DNA of 64,000 nt, from the NCBI GenBank assembly GCA_964386005.1, contig CAYLSB010000005.1:1-64000 (forward strand), written 5' to 3'. The notes under the pieces are model-generated. The model ran no database searches, was not told the DNA's origin, and saw only the letters and a program-made list of their open reading frames with translations. Source of the DNA: FEN-1350 sp964386005 (GTDB taxonomy: Bacteria; Planctomycetota; Phycisphaerae; Sedimentisphaerales; Anaerohalosphaeraceae). Made by a program: the position numbers and the translations under genes. The first letter of the stretch is position 1. Each line of letters opens with the position of its first letter. Positions 34,000-41,935 of this stretch are shown here, piece after piece.

Positions 34000-35862
34000 T
34001 CAGGATTCATCCTCCCAGCCGTATTGGCCCTGGACCACCATGCGCTTGAAATATTTGGTCTTGATCTTCTTCCGAACTAAAGGTTTTTTTGTCATCCATC
34101 CATATCGAATTCGATCCCGAATCGCCACCAGAGGCCGCAGGGCCAGATACGTGAACCACCCCCAGAAATAGACCCAGATGAACAGCGTCGCGATCGCCAC
34201 AATGCCCTTTGAGGTAATCGGCCAGTGAATATAGTCGGCGCCGTGTTCCATTATCCAGCGGATCCAACCGGGGATTACACAGTCAACTCGTTCCCGGATC
34301 ATGCCCTGAAGAGGAAGGGTCCAGGAATCGAATTTTGGGGAAATAAAAATCGATATAAACCCGATCAGAAACGGAAGAATCAGAAAGAGTGCCAGGACAA
34401 GTCCGCTGAGTACCCCATACTTTTTCAGGCATCGCAGGAGATAGGATGTACTGGCACCGATTTCCAGTTCCCTTCGGATGCGCCTGCGGAGTGCGATGAT
34501 TTTACCCAATTTTTGTTCCGGTTCATCCGAGAATCCACCTTCCTGAAACAACGGAGGAGTCCAGAGATGACCTTTGTTAAAAAGTTCATCCCGAACATTC
34601 AGTTGTTTGAGCAGGTTCGGGCAATACTCCCTGATCTGAGAACTGATCAGGGTGTAACCGTGATACATCAGCGTCTCCCGTTCGACCATACTGAACTGAT
34701 CCAGATCGGTTCGAATTCCGGCCAGAGGGCCGATATATTCCGAGGGCACCCGGGAAACCAGGGGATCACGATCCTTCAGATTCTGGAACATTTGAATAAA
34801 AGCGAATTCCCGACCGTTTGGAAACGTGAAAATACCCTTATCCAAGATATTCGCGGGGACAGTCCCGCTTTTATACTGCTTATACCAATTCGATGCAAGC
34901 TTCCCGAGGATTTCGAGATCCCCCTCCCCGCCGAACTTCCATGAGATCAATAGATTCAATATTCGCTGTCTCAGATGATGCTGCTGAACCAGCGAACTCC
35001 GTAGCGCAACGGACAGGGCTTTTTCGGGTACGGAATTTTTCACGTCGATCTGGCCGGAAGCGTCGCTGACAATCAGGACATTGCATTCTTCCTTCATGAG
35101 AGACATCACGCCCTGATTGTCGGCAACTCCTCCATCCACCAGGGTATCGCCGGCGATTTTTACCGGCGGGAATACGACGGGCACACAGGAACTGGCGCCG
35201 ACGACCTGCGAAAGGCGCAATGCATTTTCATGAACCTGCCCCATTTGGCGGTCGCTGGTAACGGGAAGACGGAAATAAGGCACCAGTTTTCCCGATAACA
35301 GGGATGTGGTATTCATGATGAGCTTGGGGCCGTAGATAAAGCGTTCCCTGGGCGGATTGTCTTCGGGTATCGTGGCGGGAAGTTCATCGACTGAATTGTT
35401 ATGATATAACCACCTGTCATACTCCTTTTGTAACAAATCCGATCTTGAATATCCCGGCCAGAGACTACGAATCCACAACAGAGGGTGATACAGCGGAGAA
35501 AATACCAAAGCTCGGACGCGAAGATTGTTATCCAGCGCATCGAAAAAACTTCCGGCGATTTCCTGATGAAACTCAAGGCGTTTCGAATCGAGTTCCTGGG
35601 GCTTGAACGTCGGATCATCGCGCCAGATGCGAAGGCGCTGTTCCATTTCGACGACATAATAGGCCGCGATGATTGAACCTCCGGATACCGCGGAAATCAC
35701 ATCGACCTCTTTCATGATTCCGAGTTCTTCCAGTCGCCGGATCACGCCGAGATGGAAAATCGAAGCGCGAAATCCCCCACCGGAAAGGGCCAGACCGATT
35801 TTGCGGGGTTGATTTTCGACTGTGGATTGACACGTCGGAACAGATGGATCTGCCGTTGCCAT
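34000..35862 (-). CDS. Patatin-like phospholipase with C-terminal membrane segments
   Basis: 620 residues; GGGAGGAAGAAT gives a strong ribosome site for the ATG at 35862. The patatin core starts KIGLALSGGGFRASIFHLGV (oxyanion GGGFRA) with nucleophile Ser60 in ISAVSGGSI and the catalytic Asp in LVDGGVADNQG near residue 240. The nucleophile elbow has Ala-Val-Ser-Gly-Gly rather than Gly-x-Ser-x-Gly, a known variant in bacterial patatins. Around residues 485-515 and 575-600 are hydrophobic helices (VLSGLVLALFLILPFLIGFI, ATLFIWVYFWGWFTYLAL), so the enzyme is probably tethered to the membrane with its lipase domain in the cytoplasm. Acts as a lipid acyl hydrolase by family. Role here unknown. Confidence 0.9.
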   Translation of the reverse strand: MATADPSVPTCQSTVENQPRKIGLALSGGGFRASIFHLGVIRRLEELGIMKEVDVISAVSGGSIIAAYYVVEMEQRLRIWRDDPTFKPQELDSKRLEFHQEIAGSFFDALDNNLRVRALVFSPLYHPLLWIRSLWPGYSRSDLLQKEYDRWLYHNNSVDELPATIPEDNPPRERFIYGPKLIMNTTSLLSGKLVPYFRLPVTSDRQMGQVHENALRLSQVVGASSCVPVVFPPVKIAGDTLVDGGVADNQGVMSLMKEECNVLIVSDASGQIDVKNSVPEKALSVALRSSLVQQHHLRQRILNLLISWKFGGEGDLEILGKLASNWYKQYKSGTVPANILDKGIFTFPNGREFAFIQMFQNLKDRDPLVSRVPSEYIGPLAGIRTDLDQFSMVERETLMYHGYTLISSQIREYCPNLLKQLNVRDELFNKGHLWTPPLFQEGGFSDEPEQKLGKIIALRRRIRRELEIGASTSYLLRCLKKYGVLSGLVLALFLILPFLIGFISIFISPKFDSWTLPLQGMIRERVDCVIPGWIRWIMEHGADYIHWPITSKGIVAIATLFIWVYFWGWFTYLALRPLVAIRDRIRYGWMTKKPLVRKKIKTKYFKRMVVQGQYGWEDES

Positions 35863-36066
35863 ATTCTTCCTCCCGAATTATGAATACCTTCCCTGTTTTC
35901 ACCCGTATTCAATAGGAATCGGGAACCCTGTGTTCCCGTCACGGCATGTTGGGATATGGCCGTGAATCCTTCGCGGTACTGAATCGATAGATCATTATGA
36001 TTCCTTTTCAGGCCGTGTCAATCCACCGTGGAAAAAGAAATGGAAACGAAAATCAATCGGAATAGT

Positions 36067-36486
36067 TTAACCCCGGGAGGAGGGGGAATTTTTCCGATAG
36101 ACAAGTCCCTGAAATTCGGCCACGGGCTGATCGGTGTCATCGCGAATGGACACTCGATAGGCGGAGATTTTCCGTCCGAGCGAAATCTCCTGCGCATGTG
36201 CAAAGATCGTTCCGCCCATCACCGCCTTGACGAAACTGATATTGCCCTGGATACCCACCGACAGCGGCTGTCGCGAGTTGGCCGCGATCGCCATCGTCCA
36301 GACCGCCATGCTGTAGAGCACGCCTCCGTGCACAACATTGTGTCCGTTGAGATGACAGGGGCGCACGGCCAGTTTCGATCGGGCCTGACCATTACCGAAA
36401 TCGATCAGCTCGACGCCAATATGTCGTGTAAATGGATCGGATTCAAATTGATTTCTCGGATCATCCATCGAGTCTGTCGTTTCCAT
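36067..36486 (-). CDS. PaaI-type hot-dog thioesterase
   Basis: 139 residues from the ATG at 36486, chosen for AAGGAAG 6-7 nt upstream; a longer frame from 36585 lacks such a site. The hot-dog helix motif is NGHNVVHGGVLYSMAVWTMA, followed by VGIQGNISFVKAVMGGTIFA and a GRKISAYRVSIRD strand. The family hydrolyses acyl-CoA thioesters (for example phenylacetyl-CoA). The position that is usually Asp or Glu in the helix after HGG (LAD) reads MAV here, so activity may be altered or use another residue. Stand-alone gene. Confidence 0.82.
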   Translation of the reverse strand: METTDSMDDPRNQFESDPFTRHIGVELIDFGNGQARSKLAVRPCHLNGHNVVHGGVLYSMAVWTMAIAANSRQPLSVGIQGNISFVKAVMGGTIFAHAQEISLGRKISAYRVSIRDDTDQPVAEFQGLVYRKNSPSSRG

Positions 36487-36703
36487 TCGGGCTTCCTTTG
36501 GGATTACCTTTGGCCGGCTATTATAGGTCAACCGGGGGAATTTGCATTCCCATTTTTCCATGTTTGTCGGATCGGAGACTGCCATGCTGGCAGACTCAGG
36601 GCCGCCAACGATTCGAATCTGCCAGAAATGACGGAGATACCTTCTGCAATATAACTCATTTATAGACAGGAATTTACAATCCGTTTTGGCCGAACAATAT
36701 CCC
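36487..36703. other. Intergenic, nothing identified upstream of groESL promoter
   Basis: This stretch lies between the divergent thioesterase and groESL transcripts. No gene, tRNA or terminator was seen; a CIRCE inverted repeat (TTAGCACTC-N9-GAGTGCTAA) was looked for and is absent. Confidence 0.5.
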
Positions 36704-36743
36704 TTGGCACAGAGTTTGCTAAATTGATATTCCGTATAGGAAT
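36704..36743 (+). promoter_or_regulatory. Sigma-54 (-24/-12) promoter of groESL with a palindrome at the start site
   Basis: TTGGCACAGAGTTTGCT (36704-36720) matches the sigma-54 consensus TGGCAC-N5-TTGCW exactly, including both invariant GG and GC pairs in the right spacing. Transcription would begin near 36731, giving a leader of about 127 nt to groES. An inverted repeat ATTCC-GTATA-GGAAT (36729-36743) sits on the predicted start site and could be an operator. No CIRCE element is present. Confidence 0.65.
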
Positions 36744-36857
36744 CGTGTTTCCATCGTCGGTAGTTCCTTTGAAAAACGGTTCAAGGGAAACGGAAATGAC
36801 AGGAACGGAAATTAAATACAGTAACGATACTTGTAGTATGAAAGGAGCTGTGAGAAA

Positions 36858-37148
36858 ATGAATATTCGACCCTTAGCTGACAAGGTCATCGTGGAACGAC
36901 TGGAGGCCGAATCGGTCACCGCCGGAGGCATCGTTCTGCCTGACTCCGCCAAGGAAAAGCCCAAACGCGGAAAGATCGTCAGCGTCGGTGACGGAAAGTT
37001 GCTGGAGGACGGAACCCGAAGCAAGGTGCAGTTGAAGAAAGGCGACGAGGTTCTGTTCGCCAGCTATTCCGGCACCGAAATCAAGGTGGATGGCAAGGAA
37101 TATCTGATCCTGGATGAATCCGAAGTCATGGCCGTTCTGGAAGGTTGA
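36858..37148 (+). CDS. groS: Co-chaperonin GroES
   Basis: 96 residues, standard length. NIRPLADKVIVERLEAE, the mobile loop ESVTAGGIVLPDSAKEKP, KKGDEVLFASYSGTEIKVDG and the ending YLILDESEVMAVLE are diagnostic. AAAGGAG lies before the ATG. It caps the GroEL chamber. The groEL start is 74 bp after its stop. Confidence 0.97.
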   Translation: MNIRPLADKVIVERLEAESVTAGGIVLPDSAKEKPKRGKIVSVGDGKLLEDGTRSKVQLKKGDEVLFASYSGTEIKVDGKEYLILDESEVMAVLEG

Positions 37149-37222
37149 TCAAATCGTTTTGTGCAATCCATCCCCCGCCAAGCCGCGGCGGAGGATCGAA
37201 ACTTTTAACAGGAGTCTATCGT

Positions 37223-38842
37223 ATGGCAGCGAAAAAAATCGCATTTGATACCGAAGCAAGGTCCGCAATCCGCGAGGGTATCCGCAAACTGGCCAAGGCC
37301 GTCAAGATCACCCTCGGGCCGTGCGGACGAAACGTGATTCTCGAAAAATCGTTTGGTTCTCCCACCGTTACCAAGGACGGTGTCAGCGTCGCCAAGGAAA
37401 TCGAACTCGAAGACGCCTATGAAAACATGGGCGCCCAGATGGTCAAGGAGGTCGCTTCCAAGACATCGAATGTCGCCGGGGACGGAACCACCACCGCGAC
37501 GATCCTGGCCGAATCCATTTACGACGAAGGCCTCAAGAATATTACCGCCGGCGCCAACCCGATGCAGGTCAAGCGCGGCATCGATAAAGCCGTCGCGGCA
37601 TTGATTGACGAACTGGCCAAAATGAGCACGCCCGTCAAATCCGCCAGGCAGATCGAGCAGGTCGCAACCTGTTCGGCCAACCAGGACGCCGAGATTGGCA
37701 AGATTCTCTCCGAAGGCATGGAGAAGGTCGGCAAGGACGGAGTGATCACCGTCGAAGAAGGCCAGTCGCTGGATACGGTCGTCGATCTGGTCGAGGGCAT
37801 GCAGTTCGACCGAGGATACCTCAGTCCGCATTTCGTCAACAAGCCCGAAACGATGACCTGTGAACTCGATAAACCGTACATTCTTATTCATGAAAAGAAG
37901 ATTTCCGCCGTCAAGTCGCTGGTTCCGCTGCTGGAACAGGTGGCCAAACGCGGCCGTCCCCTGCTGATTATCGCCGAGGATATCGAAGGCGAAGCCCTGG
38001 CGACGCTGGTTGTCAACAAGCTTCGCGGCGTGCTGCAGGTCAGCGCCGTCAAGGCCCCCGGGTTTGGCGATCGCCGCAAAGCCCTGCTGCAGGATATCGC
38101 TTTGCTGACCGCCGGCACGGCGATCTTTGAAGATCTCGGCATTCAGCTTGAAAAAGTCGAACTGAGCCATCTCGGTCAGGCCAAGCAGATCACCATCGAT
38201 AAGGACACGACCACGATCATCGAAGGCGCCGGCAAGAGCGCCGACATCAAGGGCCGCATCGAGCAGATCAAACGCGAGATCGACGAGACCACCAGCGACT
38301 ACGACAAGGAAAAGCTTCAGGAACGGCTGGCCAAACTGTCCGGCGGCGTCGCACTGGTCAAGGTCGGCGGAGCCACCGAGGCCGAGGTTAAGGAAAAGAA
38401 AGCGCGCGTCGAAGACGCCCTTCACGCCTGCCGTGCCGCGGTCGAAGAAGGCATTCTGCCCGGCGGCGGAATCTCGTCGCTGAAGGCGCTACACGTTTTG
38501 GATAAGGTCAAATGCGTCGGCGACGAAAAGATCGGGGTGGATATCGTTCGCCGTGCCGTCGTCGCGCCGATCAAGCAGATCGCCGAGAACGCCGGACTGG
38601 ACGGATCGATCGTCGCCCAGAAGGTCATGGAAAACAAGGACATCAACTTTGGGTATGACGCCCTCCGCAAGGAATACGGCGACATGATCAAGTTCGGCGT
38701 GCTCGTTCCCACGAAGGTCGAGCGGATCGCTCTTCAGAACGGCGCATCGATCGCCTCGCTGCTGCTAACCACCGATGCGATCGTCAGCGAGATTCCTGAA
38801 AAGAAGGAACCCAAGCCGGGTCCGCACAATCACGGCATGTAA
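37223..38842 (+). CDS. groL: Chaperonin GroEL
   Basis: 539 residues from the ATG at 37223 (AGGAG upstream; the frame is open further upstream without support). KITLGPCGRNVILEKSFG, the ATP-site GDGTTTATILAE and PGGGISSLKAL are the family signatures. The C-terminus is PGPHNHGM, histidine-containing rather than a plain GGM repeat. Folds cytoplasmic proteins with GroES. A strong terminator follows. Expression appears to depend on the sigma-54 type promoter upstream of groES. Confidence 0.97.
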   Translation: MAAKKIAFDTEARSAIREGIRKLAKAVKITLGPCGRNVILEKSFGSPTVTKDGVSVAKEIELEDAYENMGAQMVKEVASKTSNVAGDGTTTATILAESIYDEGLKNITAGANPMQVKRGIDKAVAALIDELAKMSTPVKSARQIEQVATCSANQDAEIGKILSEGMEKVGKDGVITVEEGQSLDTVVDLVEGMQFDRGYLSPHFVNKPETMTCELDKPYILIHEKKISAVKSLVPLLEQVAKRGRPLLIIAEDIEGEALATLVVNKLRGVLQVSAVKAPGFGDRRKALLQDIALLTAGTAIFEDLGIQLEKVELSHLGQAKQITIDKDTTTIIEGAGKSADIKGRIEQIKREIDETTSDYDKEKLQERLAKLSGGVALVKVGGATEAEVKEKKARVEDALHACRAAVEEGILPGGGISSLKALHVLDKVKCVGDEKIGVDIVRRAVVAPIKQIAENAGLDGSIVAQKVMENKDINFGYDALRKEYGDMIKFGVLVPTKVERIALQNGASIASLLLTTDAIVSEIPEKKEPKPGPHNHGM

Positions 38843-38877
38843 ACCCTATTTTCAATCGAAAGATCGGTTGTTCCTGC

Positions 38878-38906
38878 GGGCCGTCGGATGTGACGGCCCG
38901 TTTTTT
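38878..38906 (+). terminator. Rho-independent terminator of groESL
   Basis: GGGCCGTC and GACGGCCC form an 8-bp stem with a 6-nt loop (38878-38899), followed by GTTTTTT (38900-38906). Classical intrinsic terminator. Confidence 0.9.
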
Positions 38907-38962
38907 CTTGTTTGTCGCGGAAGGATGCGATACAACGATTTCGGTTTTGGAAAGGATCCTCT

Positions 38963-39256
38963 ATGCGATTTGGCTTTTATCCGGGCATGTTCATGCAAGC
39001 CACGCGATCGGCCGCAACGTTTTTGTTTCTTCTGGGCCTGACGATGGTGGGGATGGCGATCCTGTTCTTTATCCTGCCCGAGTTGATCGGATATATTGTC
39101 GCGGGCTTGTTGATGCTGGCCGGGATCAGCTTTATCGGTTATGCCCTCCGGCTCTGGATGGCCACGATCGGCCACGCAGGACAATTCCCTGAGGACGACA
39201 ATGGCCGCCACAATGTCCAAATTCGAATTGAAAACCATCAGGACGATCTACTCTGA
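38963..39256 (+). CDS. Small two-helix membrane protein
   Basis: 97 residues from the ATG at 38963, with AAAGGA 6-7 nt upstream; the frame is open 17 codons further but there the groESL terminator overlaps. Two adjacent hydrophobic helices (SAATFLFLLGLTMVGMAILFFIL and IGYIVAGLLMLAGISFIGYAL) are followed by a polar tail. No family recognised. It sits 29 bp before a secreted beta-helix gene on the same strand. Confidence 0.7.
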   Translation: MRFGFYPGMFMQATRSAATFLFLLGLTMVGMAILFFILPELIGYIVAGLLMLAGISFIGYALRLWMATIGHAGQFPEDDNGRHNVQIRIENHQDDLL

Positions 39257-39285
39257 ATCGAATATCACTCGAACGGAGGATTGAT

Positions 39286-41028
39286 ATGACACGCTCAAGA
39301 CGTAATACCTGGATTATCCTTATCGGTTTGTTGGCCATTCCCGTTTCGGCGCAACCATGGAGCGTCACGGATTCCGGCGCTGTCGGCGACGGAATAACGG
39401 ATTGTACCGCGGCGTTTCAGCAGTCGCTGGATCAGGTCGCCAAGGCCGGAGGAGGCGTCGTGAATGTTCCCGCGGGCCGGTACCGCATCAATGGAAATCT
39501 GGTCATCCCCGGAGGCGTTACGTTACAGGGCACTTTCCACTCACCGCCGACCAGCCGTATGCAGGGGTCGGTCTTGTTGGCCTTCGCGGGGAGGGGCAAC
39601 CCCAAGGACAAGCCCTTTATCCGACTGGGCGGCCCCAACGCCACGATCGCCGGAGTTATTATTACATATCCTGAATGGAAACAATCGGATGTGCCGCCGA
39701 TCCCGTATCCGCCGTGCATCTATGCCCGCGATGCCGAAAACACCGCCGTTCTCGATTGCCTGCTGTTGAATCCATACGAAGGCATCCGAATGGAACGGGC
39801 CGCGCGGCACCTGGTCCGTAATGTCTATGGCTATCCAATCTTTCGCGGCTTTTATGTGGACGAATGTTACGACATCGGCCGGGTGGAGAACTGCCACTTC
39901 TGGCCGTTTGGGGTCCGCTATAATCAGGAGGATCCATACTGCAAGTGGATCAATGTCAACGGTGTGGCTTTTGAATTCGCCCGTACGGACTGGCACTATG
40001 TATATAACACTTTCTGTTTCGGTTACGGCGTCGGATACAAGTTTTCACAATCGAAGGCCGGGGCGTGCAACGGAAACTTTCTCGGCATCGGCGCCGACTG
40101 TTGCCGAAGAGCGGTCCTCGTTGAACAGGCGCAGGAACCGGGCCTCTTGATCACCAATGGTGAATTCGTCGGCCGCTGGGGCAGCGAAGACTCGGTGTGC
40201 CTGGAGATCGCCGAATCTTCCGGCGGCAAGGTCAGCTTGACGAACTGCTCATTTTGGGGACCGATCGATCGTTGTGTATGGATGCGAGCTCCGAGCGCTC
40301 AGTTCACCGCAAATGCCACGCATTTTCTTCACTGGGATAATCACAACCAGGACTCGGCCGCCATTCAACTTGATGCGGGTAAAGCGATCATCCAGGGAAG
40401 CACTTTCGGTAACGGAGACACTTGTGTTTTTGTAGGCCCCAAGGTTAAAAGCGCGATCCTGATGGGAAACCAGGCCGCTGACGGTTTCAATGTCGATAAT
40501 CAGGCCGGGGCAAAAACCCAGATGATCGGCAATGAAGGGCAAACGATAACGTGGACGGACGAAGCCAAGGCGCAATACCAGATCGACATCGGCGCCGATG
40601 GAGACGGCCGATACCTTCGAGGTTGTCAGGGACAGGAAAAAGGTTCCGGCAAGGGAATCTTTTCCACGATGCGATGGACAACGGGACAATCTCGCCTGAT
40701 CCTGCCGACATTGATGAATACCGACTACACATTGACCTTGCAGGCGGCCATCCCATTGCATTCCATCGACGATACGGCGGGAATCTATCAGGGCGAAAAA
40801 CGCATCGCCGAGTTCAAGCCTGACGGGTCGAATGTGACGGCGAATTTTCGTTCCGGCGAAAAAGACACGACGGTTCTGGATATTCGCTGCAAGGGATGGA
40901 TACCGCGAAAGGTAATCTCCGGCAGTCAGGACGATCGAACACTCGGTATTCAGTTGTTCGGCGCCGCAGTAAAAACCAAATCCGCCGCGGGAAAACCGTT
41001 TTACGCTAACACCGGCGAGGTACAATAA
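39286..41028 (+). CDS. Secreted pectate-lyase-superfamily beta-helix protein
   Basis: 580 residues; ACGGAGGA gives a good ribosome site. Signal peptide ends near residue 23 (LLAIPVSAQPW). The start of the mature protein, VTDSGAVGDGITDCTAAFQQSLD then GGGVVNVPAGRYRI and LVIPGGVTLQG, is the N-terminal signature of the pectate_lyase_3/GH28-like beta-helix superfamily (glycan lyases, hydrolases and phage tail-spike-like proteins). The middle shows helix coils (NTAVLDCLLLNPYEGIRME, RNVYGYPIFRGFYVDEC). A beta-sandwich-like C-terminal part from about residue 440 carries YTLTLQAAIPLHSID and could be a binding domain. Exact activity not assignable. Confidence 0.88.
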   Translation: MTRSRRNTWIILIGLLAIPVSAQPWSVTDSGAVGDGITDCTAAFQQSLDQVAKAGGGVVNVPAGRYRINGNLVIPGGVTLQGTFHSPPTSRMQGSVLLAFAGRGNPKDKPFIRLGGPNATIAGVIITYPEWKQSDVPPIPYPPCIYARDAENTAVLDCLLLNPYEGIRMERAARHLVRNVYGYPIFRGFYVDECYDIGRVENCHFWPFGVRYNQEDPYCKWINVNGVAFEFARTDWHYVYNTFCFGYGVGYKFSQSKAGACNGNFLGIGADCCRRAVLVEQAQEPGLLITNGEFVGRWGSEDSVCLEIAESSGGKVSLTNCSFWGPIDRCVWMRAPSAQFTANATHFLHWDNHNQDSAAIQLDAGKAIIQGSTFGNGDTCVFVGPKVKSAILMGNQAADGFNVDNQAGAKTQMIGNEGQTITWTDEAKAQYQIDIGADGDGRYLRGCQGQEKGSGKGIFSTMRWTTGQSRLILPTLMNTDYTLTLQAAIPLHSIDDTAGIYQGEKRIAEFKPDGSNVTANFRSGEKDTTVLDIRCKGWIPRKVISGSQDDRTLGIQLFGAAVKTKSAAGKPFYANTGEVQ

Positions 41029-41045
41029 AATTGTCTTTGTACCTC
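41017..41045. terminator. Inverted repeat between convergent genes, possible bidirectional terminator
   Basis: GAGGTACA (41017-41024) and TGTACCTC (41038-41045) are perfect inverted repeats, with ACAAT/ATTGT inside. It spans the end of the beta-helix gene and precedes the fumarase gene stop. It lacks a long T-run. Confidence 0.5.
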
Positions 41046-41071
41046 AAGATTTAATAATTGATTCCGGTATT

Positions 41072-41935
41072 TCACAACGTAACCGATTTGTGGCGGTGGC
41101 TATGGCATTCGATATTCACGGCGGCGGGAAGCGACGCGATATGGCACGGGGCGGTTTCGATCTGTACCGATAAGGCCGTTGTATCGCCCCCCAAGCCCTG
41201 CGGGCCGACACCGAGAGCGTTGATTTGTTTTAGAAGTTCCCGCTCCATATCGGCATAAAATCCATCACTGTTGCCTTGACCGATTGATCGCAATAGGGCC
41301 TTTTTGGCCAGCGTACAGCAAAGCTCAAAATCGCCGCCCAGACCCACGCCCACCACAAACGGCGGGCAGGCATCGGCTCCGGCCTTTGCAACGACATCGA
41401 CGATCCATGCGATGATATCCTCGCGGTTCTGAGTAGGTTTGAACATCCGAAAGGCGGATTTGTTCTCGCAGCCCCCTCCCTTGGCCATGAAGGATATCTT
41501 TAGTTGATCGCCCGGCACGATCGACAAATGCACGATCGCCGGTGTATTGGTGCCGGTGTTTTTACGATCCTTCAGAGGTTCTGCGACAACACTTTTTCGC
41601 AGCAGTCCCTTGTCATATCCGGTTGCGACACCCGTCTGAATGGCATCAATCACGGTCGTACCCGGCCGACCCTTCGCAGGAATAACTATGACATCGGCCC
41701 CCTGCTCGACGAAAACTACAGCCAGCCCTGTATCCTGACATAATGGGATATGATCCTCGCGGGCGATGCGGGCATTATCCAGTAACTGGCCGAGAATTTC
41801 TTTAGCTCGTGGATTGCGTTCGCGTCGCATTGCGGCATCGATGGCTTCAGCCACATCCCGAGGCAAATGATACGCGCCATCGATGCACAATTCCTCCACG
41901 GCAAGCGATACATCCTCGAACGAGATGGCTCGCAT
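41072..41935 (-). CDS. Fumarate hydratase / L(+)-tartrate dehydratase alpha subunit
   Basis: 287 residues from the ATG at 41935, whose A is the last base of the upstream gene's TAA stop; no other start gives a family-like N-terminus. Class I (4Fe-4S) fumarase alpha domain: HIPLCQDTGLAVVFVE with cluster Cys66, AKGGGCENKS with a second Cys, and VGVGLGGDFELCCTLAKKALLR. It hydrates fumarate to malate (or acts on tartrate) and normally needs a beta subunit (FumB/TtdB-like), usually encoded next door. Here the downstream gene is convergent and unrelated, so the partner must be elsewhere. Class I fumarases are oxygen-sensitive, which suits an anaerobic or microaerobic habitat. Confidence 0.93.
   Translation of the reverse strand: MRAISFEDVSLAVEELCIDGAYHLPRDVAEAIDAAMRRERNPRAKEILGQLLDNARIAREDHIPLCQDTGLAVVFVEQGADVIVIPAKGRPGTTVIDAIQTGVATGYDKGLLRKSVVAEPLKDRKNTGTNTPAIVHLSIVPGDQLKISFMAKGGGCENKSAFRMFKPTQNREDIIAWIVDVVAKAGADACPPFVVGVGLGGDFELCCTLAKKALLRSIGQGNSDGFYADMERELLKQINALGVGPQGLGGDTTALSVQIETAPCHIASLPAAVNIECHSHRHKSVTL

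Noticed and set aside
36487..36857. CIRCE element upstream of groES
   Set aside because: Searched for the inverted repeat TTAGCACTC/GAGTGCTAA; the TTGGCAC...TTTGCTAA stretch fits sigma-54 spacing and not CIRCE.
37205..38425. 406-codon frame antisense to groEL
   Set aside because: Antisense shadow of a canonical chaperonin gene.
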